Positions 16,943 through 26,574 of a DNA stretch of 64,000 nucleotides are shown here, in pieces. Position 1 is the stretch's first letter. Each line of letters begins with the position of its first letter. The DNA lies in the NCBI GenBank assembly GCA_016707585.1, contig JADJHL010000012.1, forward strand, positions 434,001-498,000. Reading direction: 5' to 3'. Made by a program: the position numbers and the translations under genes. Source of the DNA: Ignavibacteriales bacterium. Its GTDB lineage: Bacteria; Bacteroidota; Ignavibacteria; Ignavibacteriales; Ignavibacteriaceae. The notes beneath the pieces are model-generated. The model ran no database searches. It saw nothing but the letters and a program-made list of their open reading frames with translations, and was not told the DNA's origin.

Positions 16943-17563
16943 ATGTTAAAGTTAAAATCCTTATCCGAACTTGAGTTACTTGCTCTTTTAAGCTCAACTT
17001 CTGTATTACGTAAAACAAAGTTATTTGTTGAGATCCTAAATTTTATGTTAAAACAAAAAATCTCACACAAAAAAATATATGAAGCATTATTGCAGACTTA
17101 TTTATTCGCAGGATTTCCATCCGCATTAATTTCACTAAAAATATTCAATCAAATCGTAAACAAAGAAAAAAAATATGTTGGATTTGATTTGCATAAATAT
17201 CTAAATCGTGGTGAAAGAAATTGCAAAATCATTTATGGTAATAAATATGAAAAATTAATTTCAAACATCAAATCATTTTCACCTGAAATGGCAGAATGGT
17301 TAATCATTGAAGGTTATGGAAAAGTTTTGGGACGAAAAGGACTTACACTTAAAGAAAGAGAAATTTGTATAGTTTCAATTCTTGCTTCATTAAAATTTAA
17401 AGATCAACTTTATTCTCATATTAATGGCTCATTTAAAGTTAAAGTAAAACCTGCATTTATAAATCTTATATGTAAAAACCTGAATATTATCTCATCAAAA
17501 TCTGCTGCAAAATTTGGCCTTAGAGTATTAAATCAATACCGACTAAACAAATTAAATCACTGA
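16943..17563 (+). CDS. Carboxymuconolactone decarboxylase (CMD/AhpD-like) family protein
   Basis: About 206 residues. The CMD pattern is visible twice: KIYEALLQTYLFAGFPSALISL in the first half and GLTLKEREICIVSILASLKFKDQLYSHINGSF in the second. CMD proteins are helical and often have a CxxC redox pair, but no CxxC is present here, so a peroxidase-coupled role is doubtful. ATG 16943 is chosen because earlier in-frame starts lie within the tRNA-Leu terminator. The true function is unknown. Confidence 0.72.
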   Translation: MLKLKSLSELELLALLSSTSVLRKTKLFVEILNFMLKQKISHKKIYEALLQTYLFAGFPSALISLKIFNQIVNKEKKYVGFDLHKYLNRGERNCKIIYGNKYEKLISNIKSFSPEMAEWLIIEGYGKVLGRKGLTLKEREICIVSILASLKFKDQLYSHINGSFKVKVKPAFINLICKNLNIISSKSAAKFGLRVLNQYRLNKLNH

Positions 17564-17698
17564 TAACTACTTAATTTTTAAACCTTTTTATAAATCATTG
17601 GTAAAAAAAGTTTCGAATTTTGGTTATTAATTGCCCAAAAAACAGGCTATTTTTTTTAAGACTTTTCTTTAGAAGATCGCTATATTTTCTTAACTGGC

Positions 17699-17730
17699 TT
17701 GATTTTATGGAAATTTGAAGTTTATATTTG
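17699..17730 (+). promoter_or_regulatory. Putative promoter of the envelope (Tol/TonB) operon
   Basis: TTG at 17699-17701, a 21-nt spacer and TATATTTG at 17723-17730 match the Bacteroidota pattern. The coding sequence begins about 100 nt later. The rest of the 272-nt gap (17564-17835) holds only T-rich sequence and a weak 4-bp hairpin near 17630-17650. Confidence 0.5.
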
Positions 17731-17835
17731 TCTTGTGACTTTGAGTTTATTCTTTTTCTATGATTTTATGGTTTTTAGCGATTGAATGAAAAATGGATGA
17801 TCTGTTTCCACTAATATCTTTTTGAAGGATTAAGA

Positions 17836-20808
17836 ATGTTTAAATACTTTTCATTGATTTTTCTTTTTACAATTTCCCCAAACATTTATTCCCAAACTAT
17901 ATCCCAAAAGTTTGATGCTGCAATGGTTGCATATCACAATGAGCAATACGCTCAATCAAATAGATTGTTTGAGGAATTTTTTAGTGATTACAAAATTGTT
18001 GATGAAGTTTTTGCCACAGCTAAATATTATTCAGCTGAATCACTTTTAAAGCTTGGAAGAAAAGATGAAGCTGCAATTGGTTTTGAGTATTTAACTCGAA
18101 CTTTTTACTGGTCTAATTATCGAGATAAAGCACTTTATAATCTTGGGTTGATTTATTATAACGCCGGTAAGTTTGAGCATTCACGAAATCGATTAAAACT
18201 TTTGTTAAATGATTATCCGGAAAGTGATTTTTATGGCAGTAGTTTGTACTGGATTGGTGAATCATATTCAGCAGAGAATAAACCTAAAGAAGCAATTCAA
18301 TTTTTGGAAGAAGCAGTAGCTGATAAGCGAAATAAAAAATATGCAGATTACACTATTTACACTTTAGCAAATGCTTATGAAAATATTGGAGAATATAACA
18401 ATGCGGTTAAGTATTATGACCAGTTATTAACTTATCACAAAGGTTCAAAGCTTGCAAATTCTGCACAGATAAGAATTGGAATTTGTTACTTTAAACTTAA
18501 AGATTATCAATCTTCAATATTGGAATTAAAAAATCCATCGCTTACAAATCTTTCGGATGATATGTATTCTGAAAGTCTTTATTTACTTGCTACTTCGTAT
18601 TATCGTGTTGGAGAGTATGATGATGCAGCCAAAAGTTACTTAGAGGTTCTTCAAAAATTTCCTCAAGCAATTTACGCACGCAATGCAAAGTATGGTTTAG
18701 CCTGGACGTATTTCCAACAAAAAAAATATAATGATTCTTACACTCAATTTGATGAACTATCAACAGATACCGATTCACTCGCAATCAAATCATTTTTCTG
18801 GAAAGGAGAATGTAAAAGATATTTAGGTAAGTATGATGAAGCCAATACTATTTATAAAAACTTTTTAGAAAAATATCCTGATGATAAATTAGCTCAGGAA
18901 GTTCAGTATCAACTTGGTGTTGTAAATTTTAATTCTAACAATACAGATATTGCTACAAAGTATTTACTTGCTTCAAATGCTTCTGATGATAGTGTTTTAA
19001 AAGCTAAATCATTTGCTATGCTTGGAGAGATAGAGCTAAACAAAGGCAATTATAAAGCTGCAAAAAACTATTTTGAAATTGTGCTAAATAATAAAGGTGC
19101 TGAAAAATCTGTTAGAAATCGTGCGTTACTTGGTCTTGGGATTGCACACTATCGTTCTGATGATAATAAAACATCTTTACAATATTTAAATGAACTTGAT
19201 AATACAGAATCAGGTTTTGAGACGCAGAAATTAAATTATTTTTTAGCCGAAAATTATTTTGCCACAAATGATTTTAAAGAAGCTATAAATCGATATAATA
19301 ATGTTAATGGTAAAGATGTTGATTTAAACTTACAAGCACTTTATGGAAAAGCTTATAGTTATTTTAATTCAGGCGATTATGAAAATGCAGCATACCAGTT
19401 TTTGGATTTCACAAAAAAATATCCCAAAGATAAAAGATTTACAGATGCACGATTAAGATTAGCTGATAGCTATTTTGGAAGCAAAAATTATTCTGCTGCA
19501 AGTAAAGTTTACCAGGAGTTGTTCACATCTGATTCGAGATTGAGTATTGATCCAAATATCAGGTATCAATATGCGCAAACACTTTACAAGTCAGGCAAAA
19601 CTGATGAAGCAATAACTGAATTTAAAAATATTCAGGAAAAATTTCCTAACTCTGAGTATGCTGAAGTTTCACTCTACACAATTGGCTGGATTCATTTTCA
19701 GAAAAGACAATACACACAATCTATTGCGCAGTACAATTCTGTAATCAAGAAATATCCAAAGACAAAACTTGAACCAATAATTTACTATTCAATTGGTGAC
19801 GCTCAGTTTAATATGGAAAAATATGATTCAGCAATTGTTAATTATGAAAAAGTTATCTCGCAATTTCCATCATCACAATATGTTTTTGATGCTGTAAATG
19901 GAATACAATACAGTTATGTTGCAAAAGGAACTCCGGAAAAAGCAATTTCATTCCTTAATGAATTTGTATCTAAAAATCCAAGTTTAAGTTATGCAGACCA
20001 ATTGTTTTTTAAGAAGGGCGAAATTTATTATAGCTTGCGAAATTATGATAAAGCAAAAACTGAGTACAAAAATTTTACATCAGCATATCAAAACAGCAAA
20101 CTTGTACCTGATGCTTATTACTGGATAGGGAAGAGTGCTCAAAATCTTGGGCAAACTGATGAAGCAATTTTTAATTTTGATAAAGTGTTTAATACCTATA
20201 AAACATCAGAACTTGCTTCTGCATCAGTTTTAGAAATGGGTACTATTTATCGAGCCCAACAAAAATATGATAACGCGATTAATATTTATAACTCAGGAAT
20301 TAGTGATCTAAAAAAATCAAATAAAATTCCTGAACTTAAGTACAATAAAGGAATGACATTTTTAGAAATGAATAAATTTCAAGAAGCTTACGCTTCATTT
20401 CAGGAAGTTGTCGCTTATCATCCTCAATCTGTTTTTTCAGATAAATCAAAATTTGAATTAGCAGTTATTGATATTGTTGCAAAAAGATTTTCTAATGCAG
20501 ATGAATTCCTAACTAAACTTTCTGAAAACAGAACAGATGAATTAGGTGCAAAATCACAATACTATCTTGGCCAATCTTTATTTGAGCAAGGAAAATATAA
20601 TGAAGCAATTACGGCGCTGTTAAGAGTTAGAACAGTATTTGCAAGTTATGAGGAATGGTTAATGCGTTCTTACTTACTTGCGGGTGATTGTTATGTAAAA
20701 TTGAAAGACAAACCTAATGCTGCGTTGATGTATAAAGCAGTATTAACAAAATATAGCGGTTCTTCGATTGGTGATGAAGCGCTTCAGAAATTGAGGAAAG
20801 TACAATGA
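17836..20808 (+). CDS. Large periplasmic TPR-repeat protein
   Basis: A 990-residue protein with a signal peptide (MFKYFSLIFLFTISPNIYSQ) and then many TPR units with spacing of 34-38 residues through the whole length (for example YADAxxRLADSYFGSKNYSAASKVYQEL and YTIGWIHFQKRQYTQSIAQYNSVIKKYP). The units resemble those of the Tol-Pal protein CpoB/YbgF and the BamD lipoprotein. No lipobox Cys is seen. It starts an operon with a barrel protein, HU-SPOR protein and TolQ/TolR/TonB-like proteins, so a scaffold in envelope assembly or outer-membrane coupling is likely. Confidence 0.85.
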   Translation: MFKYFSLIFLFTISPNIYSQTISQKFDAAMVAYHNEQYAQSNRLFEEFFSDYKIVDEVFATAKYYSAESLLKLGRKDEAAIGFEYLTRTFYWSNYRDKALYNLGLIYYNAGKFEHSRNRLKLLLNDYPESDFYGSSLYWIGESYSAENKPKEAIQFLEEAVADKRNKKYADYTIYTLANAYENIGEYNNAVKYYDQLLTYHKGSKLANSAQIRIGICYFKLKDYQSSILELKNPSLTNLSDDMYSESLYLLATSYYRVGEYDDAAKSYLEVLQKFPQAIYARNAKYGLAWTYFQQKKYNDSYTQFDELSTDTDSLAIKSFFWKGECKRYLGKYDEANTIYKNFLEKYPDDKLAQEVQYQLGVVNFNSNNTDIATKYLLASNASDDSVLKAKSFAMLGEIELNKGNYKAAKNYFEIVLNNKGAEKSVRNRALLGLGIAHYRSDDNKTSLQYLNELDNTESGFETQKLNYFLAENYFATNDFKEAINRYNNVNGKDVDLNLQALYGKAYSYFNSGDYENAAYQFLDFTKKYPKDKRFTDARLRLADSYFGSKNYSAASKVYQELFTSDSRLSIDPNIRYQYAQTLYKSGKTDEAITEFKNIQEKFPNSEYAEVSLYTIGWIHFQKRQYTQSIAQYNSVIKKYPKTKLEPIIYYSIGDAQFNMEKYDSAIVNYEKVISQFPSSQYVFDAVNGIQYSYVAKGTPEKAISFLNEFVSKNPSLSYADQLFFKKGEIYYSLRNYDKAKTEYKNFTSAYQNSKLVPDAYYWIGKSAQNLGQTDEAIFNFDKVFNTYKTSELASASVLEMGTIYRAQQKYDNAINIYNSGISDLKKSNKIPELKYNKGMTFLEMNKFQEAYASFQEVVAYHPQSVFSDKSKFELAVIDIVAKRFSNADEFLTKLSENRTDELGAKSQYYLGQSLFEQGKYNEAITALLRVRTVFASYEEWLMRSYLLAGDCYVKLKDKPNAALMYKAVLTKYSGSSIGDEALQKLRKVQ

Positions 20809-22400
20809 AATTAAAAATATTAATAATTCTGGCATTTTCAATTAGTGCTTTTTATGCTCAGGATGATAAAACTAAAAACCCAAATGTGGAATTACCTGAT
20901 TTTGTTATAACAGGAAAAAGTCCGCTTAACATAAAAAAAGTTGATAAGATAAAACCTGATTTTGTTTCATCAATAAATGAAGATTTTATCAAACCAACAT
21001 TTTCGCCAGAAGAATTTGAAGTTGGAAGTTTTTCAAATCCACTTAAAAGTGATATGAGTTTTTTAAATGATGTTCATTTTTATAAAGGAAATATTTCTGC
21101 AGGTGTTGGCTTATACACAATCCCAACTGTTTCCGGAAATTATGCGCATCCATTTACAAATGGAATTATTGAAGGTATGTTTAATGGTGATTTTACTAGA
21201 GCATACGAAGATTTTAGCGATAGTTATAGAACACGATTTGGATTTAATTTAACTTATTGGTCTGATATTAATAATGAAACTTTACCTGGAACTCAGTTTA
21301 ATCTTAACGGTAATTATGGAACGAGCAGTTTTAAATTTTTTGCTTCTGCAAATCCAAAAGAAAAAAGAACTTTAAATTATGGCAAGATTGAAGCTGATAT
21401 TAAAAATGATTTTGGTAAAAATTTTCTTTTTGGACTAACTCTTACAGATTATGTTGCAAATATTTCAGAAGAAGAATTTTCAGAAAATAATTTTAGATTA
21501 AAGGGTGAAGCGTTAATAAAACTTAATGTTGTTAATGTTGGTGCAACTATAGATTACCGGAATCATTCAATAAAAAATCTTTTAGGTAGTGATTCAGGAA
21601 AAGATTTTCTTTTACTTCGTCCTACTGCTGGTTTGCATTTTACTAAACTGGTTAAAGGAACGTTCGGTTGGACTTTTTCACGAGCCGCAGGAAACACTTA
21701 CAATGCAATTTATGCTTCTGTTGCTCTTAAGTTAGATAAAAATCTTACAGTCTTTGGTGAGTTTGCTCCAACTTCTGAATTTATGACACCGGGAAGTTTT
21801 GCAATACAAAATCATTATCTTAATGTTGATAGCATAGGCAGTATTTACTGGGAGCGAAGTGGTGCACTAACAGCTTCAATTAAGTATGAGTATGATAAAT
21901 ATTTTCAGATTGATGGCGGTTTAAAATATTTTACTTCGGATAAGTTTCCTTATTTTGGACCATCAAGTGATTCTGGGAAATTTGATTTGCATTATATTGA
22001 TATGAAAAGTATAAGTCCTTTTGCTAATTTCTTATTTTATCTTGGACCTTACGGTGAGTTTTACAGTTCGCTTGAAGTTTCTGATGTAAGAGATGTTGAC
22101 GGAAATCAAGTTCCTTATCTACCACTGTTTAAGTTTAATGCTGAGTATAGTTATAAATTTAAAAATGGATTAACTTCAATCGTAAAAATGGATTATCAAT
22201 CCAAACGTTTTGCAGATGTTGCAAATAAAATATCAATCGGAGATTATTTTGATTTAGGTTTATCATTTATATATTCATTTCAGCCAAACCTGGATTTAAC
22301 ATTGGATATAAATAATCTTGTAAATCAGAAAAATTATTTTTGGTATGGATATCGTGAAGTTCCTATAAATATAATTGTTGGTGTAAATTTTCGTTTATAA
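20805..22400 (+). CDS. Outer-membrane beta-barrel protein, TonB-receptor-like
   Basis: The 531 residues begin with a signal peptide (MKLKILIILAFSISAFYAQ), then VELPDFVITGKSPLNIKK, which resembles the N-terminus of TonB-linked receptors. A long stretch of alternating aromatic and polar beta-strands follows, and the end is INNLVNQKNYFWYGYREVPINIIVGVNFRL, typical of the last strands of a TonB-dependent-receptor barrel with terminal aromatic/Leu residue. A plug domain is not evident. The ATG overlaps the TPR gene stop (ATGA). It is likely the outer-membrane partner of that TPR protein. Confidence 0.78.
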   Translation: MKLKILIILAFSISAFYAQDDKTKNPNVELPDFVITGKSPLNIKKVDKIKPDFVSSINEDFIKPTFSPEEFEVGSFSNPLKSDMSFLNDVHFYKGNISAGVGLYTIPTVSGNYAHPFTNGIIEGMFNGDFTRAYEDFSDSYRTRFGFNLTYWSDINNETLPGTQFNLNGNYGTSSFKFFASANPKEKRTLNYGKIEADIKNDFGKNFLFGLTLTDYVANISEEEFSENNFRLKGEALIKLNVVNVGATIDYRNHSIKNLLGSDSGKDFLLLRPTAGLHFTKLVKGTFGWTFSRAAGNTYNAIYASVALKLDKNLTVFGEFAPTSEFMTPGSFAIQNHYLNVDSIGSIYWERSGALTASIKYEYDKYFQIDGGLKYFTSDKFPYFGPSSDSGKFDLHYIDMKSISPFANFLFYLGPYGEFYSSLEVSDVRDVDGNQVPYLPLFKFNAEYSYKFKNGLTSIVKMDYQSKRFADVANKISIGDYFDLGLSFIYSFQPNLDLTLDINNLVNQKNYFWYGYREVPINIIVGVNFRL

Positions 22401-22417
22401 AATTATAATTAGTTGAA

Positions 22418-24499
22418 ATGACAAAAGCAGAATTAATTAGAAAAATTGCAAAGTATGTTGGCGTACCAGATACAGACGCTAAAATATTCTTTGAATTATT
22501 TTTAAAGAAAACATCTGCAGTTGTTGAAGTTGGACAATCAATCTTTGTAAAAGATTTTGGTTACTTCCATCTAATTAAAGGCAGCATTAAAAAACCTGTA
22601 TTTAGTTTTAAGGATAATGAAGTTTCTGAAGAAGAAGTTGAGCTTGTACTTTTTTCTGAAGATAAAGATTTAAGGAAATCTGATACAAAAGGATTGGTTT
22701 TTAACATCCCATTTTTTGATGAAGAAGATTATCATCCAATTGATTCAAGTTTTAGTTTAAGTATTGGCAAACCACTAATTCCTTTGCGCGGAGTTCCGTT
22801 TGATGAAATTTACATTCCAACTTCTGGATATGAATATAGAAGATTAATTGAATCTAAAGTTGAAAAATTAATTGCTGGTTCAGGGATAATTGAAACTGAA
22901 GAAAAATTTCCTACTCTTGTAATTGATGCACGTGCTTACAACTCTAACCAGGTTCATCTACAGTGGAATGAAGATATCGATTCAGGTTCGACTGACGATT
23001 CTATTTCAAATGATTTTGTTACTGAAAAACCTGAGTTAAGTGAATATGAAAAGCAAGCTAAAGAATTAAAGAATATTGCATGGGATTTTGGTGAAGATTT
23101 ATCAAAGCAAATTGAAGCTGAATCAATTTTAGATATTACAGATGAAAGATTGAAACAGGATAAATCTGTACAAGAAAAAATTAGTAAGGTTCCGGAAAGT
23201 GATTTTATAGAAAATGTTGAAACCAAAATTGAATTATCAAATGAGATTAAAATTATTCCTGAACCTTTGAGTGAAGTTGTAAACCAATTTATTGAGGAAA
23301 TTGTAGAAGATGATTCATCAAAAAAACTTAATGAACTATTAGAAAATGAATCAACTACAGCTGAGTTTGAAGCAGAAAATTTAATTGATGATTCAGCTGA
23401 CAATCTAAATGAGATTTTAGAAAATGAAAGTGAAACAGTAAAGTTTGATCTGGAAAAAGAAATTGTGATTGAAAATGTTAAAGTTGATTACATTATCAAT
23501 TTAGATGATATAGATTTGCTTAAAGATGATCTGAAAGAAAATATTTCTGAAGTTAATGCTGATGAAGAAATCGAAATAAAGGATGAAGTACCTGATAATG
23601 AATCTTGGGAAAGCACTTCAAAATATTTTGAAACTTATAAACCAGTTGCTGAAATTCCAATTGATGATGAAACGGAATCTGAAACTGAGTTGATGGAAGA
23701 TATCATTTTGGAAAATGATCAAGTTGCTGAAGAGATAAAGGAAAATAATGAGATTGAAGAACCGAATATGAATTCTGAAATTCCAAAAGAAGCTGATGAA
23801 GTTATGGATGATAAAAATAAATTGGAATCCGAAGAAGTTATTGAGCAAAAAGCAGAATACTTTCAACCTGCTAAAAAGAAAAATCTTGTTGCGTTTATAG
23901 TATTTCCTTTACTTGTAATTTTAGTTTCTGCGGTACTTTATTGGTATTTAGAGTTTTATAAAAAAAATGAAGTTCCAATACAAACAAAAGAAATTGCATT
24001 AAAAACCGAAAATGCTAAAATTATTCCCAGAAGTTTTGATATTCCAGTAACTTTTCCATATCAACCCAGAGAAAAAGAAACAATAATTTCTGAAACGGTT
24101 CCAGAAAAAATTGAGCAACCTCAAGATTTATCAATAGAAAAAATTGTTTATAAAAAACCTGAGCAGAAAAAACCAGAAGAGAAGAAGATTGAAAAGGTAG
24201 AACCTAAAAAAGAAAATATTGAATCAAGCAAACCAAATAATAACATTATACCCACTGGTAAATCATTAAATGTTGGTAACAATATTTATAAGTACGGAAA
24301 TTATTTTGTTGTTCAGGTTGCAGCATTCAGATCAAAAGTAATTTCGGATAATGAAGCGGGGAAATATAGGAACAAAGGTTACACAGCAATTGTTGAAGCA
24401 GCAGAAATACCGGAACGTGGAACATGGTATAGAGTACGAGTTGGAAATTTTTCAACTAAAGAAGAAGCACAAAATTTTGTAAATAAAAATATCAGATAA
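22418..24499 (+). CDS. Membrane protein with N-terminal HU-like and C-terminal SPOR domain
   Basis: 693 residues with three parts. Residues about 1-75 are HU/IHF-like (MTKAELIRKIAKYVGVPDTDAKIFFELFLKKTSAVVEVGQSIFVKDFGYF). A long acidic Glu/Asp-rich linker follows. One transmembrane segment lies near residues 489-514 (LVAFIVFPLLVILVSAVLYWYL). The last 65 or so residues are a SPOR domain (FVVQVAAFRSK...GTWYRVRVGNFSTKEEAQNFV), which binds denuded peptidoglycan at the septum. The inferred topology puts the HU-like part in the cytoplasm and SPOR in the periplasm. HU-like/SPOR fusions are known in Bacteroidota (HU-CCDC81 group). It lies within the Tol/TonB-like operon. Confidence 0.85.
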   Translation: MTKAELIRKIAKYVGVPDTDAKIFFELFLKKTSAVVEVGQSIFVKDFGYFHLIKGSIKKPVFSFKDNEVSEEEVELVLFSEDKDLRKSDTKGLVFNIPFFDEEDYHPIDSSFSLSIGKPLIPLRGVPFDEIYIPTSGYEYRRLIESKVEKLIAGSGIIETEEKFPTLVIDARAYNSNQVHLQWNEDIDSGSTDDSISNDFVTEKPELSEYEKQAKELKNIAWDFGEDLSKQIEAESILDITDERLKQDKSVQEKISKVPESDFIENVETKIELSNEIKIIPEPLSEVVNQFIEEIVEDDSSKKLNELLENESTTAEFEAENLIDDSADNLNEILENESETVKFDLEKEIVIENVKVDYIINLDDIDLLKDDLKENISEVNADEEIEIKDEVPDNESWESTSKYFETYKPVAEIPIDDETESETELMEDIILENDQVAEEIKENNEIEEPNMNSEIPKEADEVMDDKNKLESEEVIEQKAEYFQPAKKKNLVAFIVFPLLVILVSAVLYWYLEFYKKNEVPIQTKEIALKTENAKIIPRSFDIPVTFPYQPREKETIISETVPEKIEQPQDLSIEKIVYKKPEQKKPEEKKIEKVEPKKENIESSKPNNNIIPTGKSLNVGNNIYKYGNYFVVQVAAFRSKVISDNEAGKYRNKGYTAIVEAAEIPERGTWYRVRVGNFSTKEEAQNFVNKNIR

Positions 24500-24514
24500 T
24501 AAAATTACTAAAGG

Positions 24515-25174
24515 ATGAATATGAATCTCTTGGATATGTTCTTTAAAGGTGGATTTGTAATGTGGCTAATACTACTTGCATCCATTTTGGGATTAGCTGT
24601 TATAATTGATCGGTTTATTGTTTTAAGGAAAGCAAGAATAAATGTTCCAGCTTTTATGGTTAGGATAAGAGGATTTATAAAGAAGCGAGATATTTCCGGT
24701 GCAATCAGTTATTGTATGGAAGAAAAATCTCCGATTTCAAATATCGTGAGAAAAGGTTTGATGAAGTATCGATTTGGTCATGATAGAGTAAAAGACGCAA
24801 TTGAAAACGCTGGCAGCCAGGAAATTATTAAGCTTGAAAAAGGTTTAAATGTTCTAGCTACAGTTGCTGGTGTTGCTCCGCTGTTAGGATTTTTAGGAAC
24901 TGTAACTGGGATGATTTCTGCTTTTATGACTGTGCAAGAGTTACAAGGTGCAGTTGGTCCAAGCGATTTAGCCGGAGGAATTTGGGAAGCATTAATTACA
25001 ACTGCTTATGGTTTAATAGTGGGAATTCCTGCTTTAGCGATTTACAATTACTTTTTAGGAAATGTAAAAAAACTTGTTGGTGAAATGGAAACTGTTGCCA
25101 ACGATGTTGTTGATGTTATTCAGGATGGTAAAGAAAGCGAAAAAGAAGATGAAGAAATAGAATTTGAGGCATAG
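24515..25174 (+). CDS. tolQ: MotA/TolQ/ExbB proton channel family protein
   Basis: 219 residues with three transmembrane segments: about 13-33 (FVMWLILLASILGLAVIIDRF), about 115-140 (ATVAGVAPLLGFLGTVTGMISAF) and about 160-180 (ITTAYGLIVGIPALAIYNYFLG). The middle segment carries the channel motif GFLGTVTGM. It uses the proton gradient to power a TonB- or Tol-type system. An ExbD/TolR gene follows after 8 nt. TolQ and ExbB cannot be told apart by sequence alone. Confidence 0.93.
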   Translation: MNMNLLDMFFKGGFVMWLILLASILGLAVIIDRFIVLRKARINVPAFMVRIRGFIKKRDISGAISYCMEEKSPISNIVRKGLMKYRFGHDRVKDAIENAGSQEIIKLEKGLNVLATVAGVAPLLGFLGTVTGMISAFMTVQELQGAVGPSDLAGGIWEALITTAYGLIVGIPALAIYNYFLGNVKKLVGEMETVANDVVDVIQDGKESEKEDEEIEFEA

Positions 25175-25182
25175 GTAATAAA

Positions 25183-25593
25183 ATGAAATTTAAAACAACC
25201 GCTGAACCTTTAAGTATTTTTAGTTATTCTTCACTAACTGACATTGTAATGTTGTTGCTTATTTTCTTTTTGCTTTCATCACAATTTATAAATCAATCCG
25301 GAGTGAAAGTAAAATTACCTGGTTCAAAAATGAGTCCGGAATCAGTTCAATCTCAATTAGTAGTTACAATAACTGAAACTGGTGCAGTTTATGCCGGCAC
25401 TAAAGAAGTTGGGTTAGGACAGCTGGCTACAGAATTAACTAAACTAAAAGACGCAACTCCAGATGATAATCTTATAATAATGTCTGATAAAACAGTAACG
25501 ATTGAAGTTTTGATTAAAGTTATTGATGCTGCAAAAGCTGCCGGAATTGAAAAGTTTACTATTCAAACTGAAAAAGAAAAACAGGATAAGTAA
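25183..25593 (+). CDS. tolR: Biopolymer transport protein ExbD/TolR
   Basis: 136 residues with one transmembrane segment near residues 14-36. The key Asp sits in SSLTDIVMLLLIFFLLSSQF, the conserved proton-coupling residue of ExbD/TolR. A periplasmic domain with the typical VKLPGSK and DKTVTIEVLIKVIDAAKAAGI sequence follows. Its stop overlaps the start of the TonB-like gene by one base. Confidence 0.93.
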   Translation: MKFKTTAEPLSIFSYSSLTDIVMLLLIFFLLSSQFINQSGVKVKLPGSKMSPESVQSQLVVTITETGAVYAGTKEVGLGQLATELTKLKDATPDDNLIIMSDKTVTIEVLIKVIDAAKAAGIEKFTIQTEKEKQDK

Positions 25594-26303
25594 TGAATCT
25601 TTCGTATAACAACATAAGAAATCTATCTTATTCCAGTTCAATAATATTTCATTTGATTTTATTATTGATTGCATTTCTTATAAACTTTGCTTTAGAACCA
25701 CGTGCAAAAGAATTTATAGAATTATCTTTTGGTGAAGGTGGTTTTGGAACTTCGGGCGGTTCTCAAGGTATCGCAATGGAAGAATCCGGCGGCAATACGG
25801 CGACTGAAGAAAAAGTTGAACAGAAAACTGAAAACAAAGTTCCTGAAGTTAAAGATGTTTCACTTCCTAAATCCAAAACTACTTCTAAAGACAATATTAT
25901 TAATCCTGTTGATAAAACTAAAGAAATAAAAAAAGAAAAGACTGAAGAAAAAACTGAACAAGGTAATTCAAATACTAAAGGAACCGGACAGGGAAGCATG
26001 GGGCAAGGTGAAGGTGGTGCAGGTTTTGATATTCAATGGGGCGGAAATGGAACTAGAAAAATTTATAGTTACCAAATTCCTGATTATCCTGATGGAGTGA
26101 ATAAAGAAATCGATATTAGATTAAAGTTTACAATCAAGCCTGATGGCACAGTTGGTTCTATCTTTTTGTTAACAAAAGCAGATACAAGATTAGAAAATGC
26201 TGCTATAAATTCTTTATGGCAATGGCGGTTTGAACCTTTGACCTTAAATCAATCTCAAACTGATCAGACAGCAATCATTATTTTCCCTTATCGTTTGCAG
26301 TAG
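25593..26303 (+). CDS. TonB-like energy transducer
   Basis: 236 residues. A membrane anchor near residues 15-33 (IIFHLILLLIAFLINFAL) is followed by a Lys/Glu/Thr-rich linker with Gly runs (GTGQGSMGQGEGGAGFDIQWGG). The C-terminal domain (DYPDGVNKEIDIRLKFTIKPDGTVGSIFLLTKADTRLENAAINSLWQWRFEPL) is a TonB/TolA C-terminal fold. With the TolQ/TolR-like pair it forms a complete energised complex that reaches the outer membrane; the barrel protein upstream may be its target. Its 3' end overlaps the convergent gene by 26 bp. Confidence 0.87.
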   Translation: MNLSYNNIRNLSYSSSIIFHLILLLIAFLINFALEPRAKEFIELSFGEGGFGTSGGSQGIAMEESGGNTATEEKVEQKTENKVPEVKDVSLPKSKTTSKDNIINPVDKTKEIKKEKTEEKTEQGNSNTKGTGQGSMGQGEGGAGFDIQWGGNGTRKIYSYQIPDYPDGVNKEIDIRLKFTIKPDGTVGSIFLLTKADTRLENAAINSLWQWRFEPLTLNQSQTDQTAIIIFPYRLQ

Positions 26304-26574
26304 GTTTTTCATCGTAATAAAATTTGTAAAAGAAATACTCAGCTATCGTTAAAAGAGTTAAAGCAAAAGTATCTCTATCAAACTGCATCCCTAAACCTTT
26401 AGGTTCCATAAAAACTTTTGCAATCATTCCGGTAATTGTCCAGCCAACAGCAAACAAAATCCAGATTAAAGTAATGTTTTGAAATGCTGTAGCAAGGTTT
26501 TCATCCTGCCATTTTTTTGTAAAAATGAAAAGACTAAAAATCAAATGGATGAAAAAAATAAATGCTGTAATCAT
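26278..26574 (-). CDS. Small hypothetical membrane protein
   Basis: 98 residues with about three hydrophobic segments (MITAFIFFIHLIFSLFIFTKKW, LIWILFAVGWTITGMIAKVFM and LLTIAEYFFYKFYY). I do not recognise a family. The stop overlaps the TonB-like gene and its start overlaps the next - strand gene by 4 bp, so it belongs to that - strand group. The tight coupling and intact frame support a real gene. Confidence 0.65.
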   Translation of the reverse strand: MITAFIFFIHLIFSLFIFTKKWQDENLATAFQNITLIWILFAVGWTITGMIAKVFMEPKGLGMQFDRDTFALTLLTIAEYFFYKFYYDEKPTANDKGK

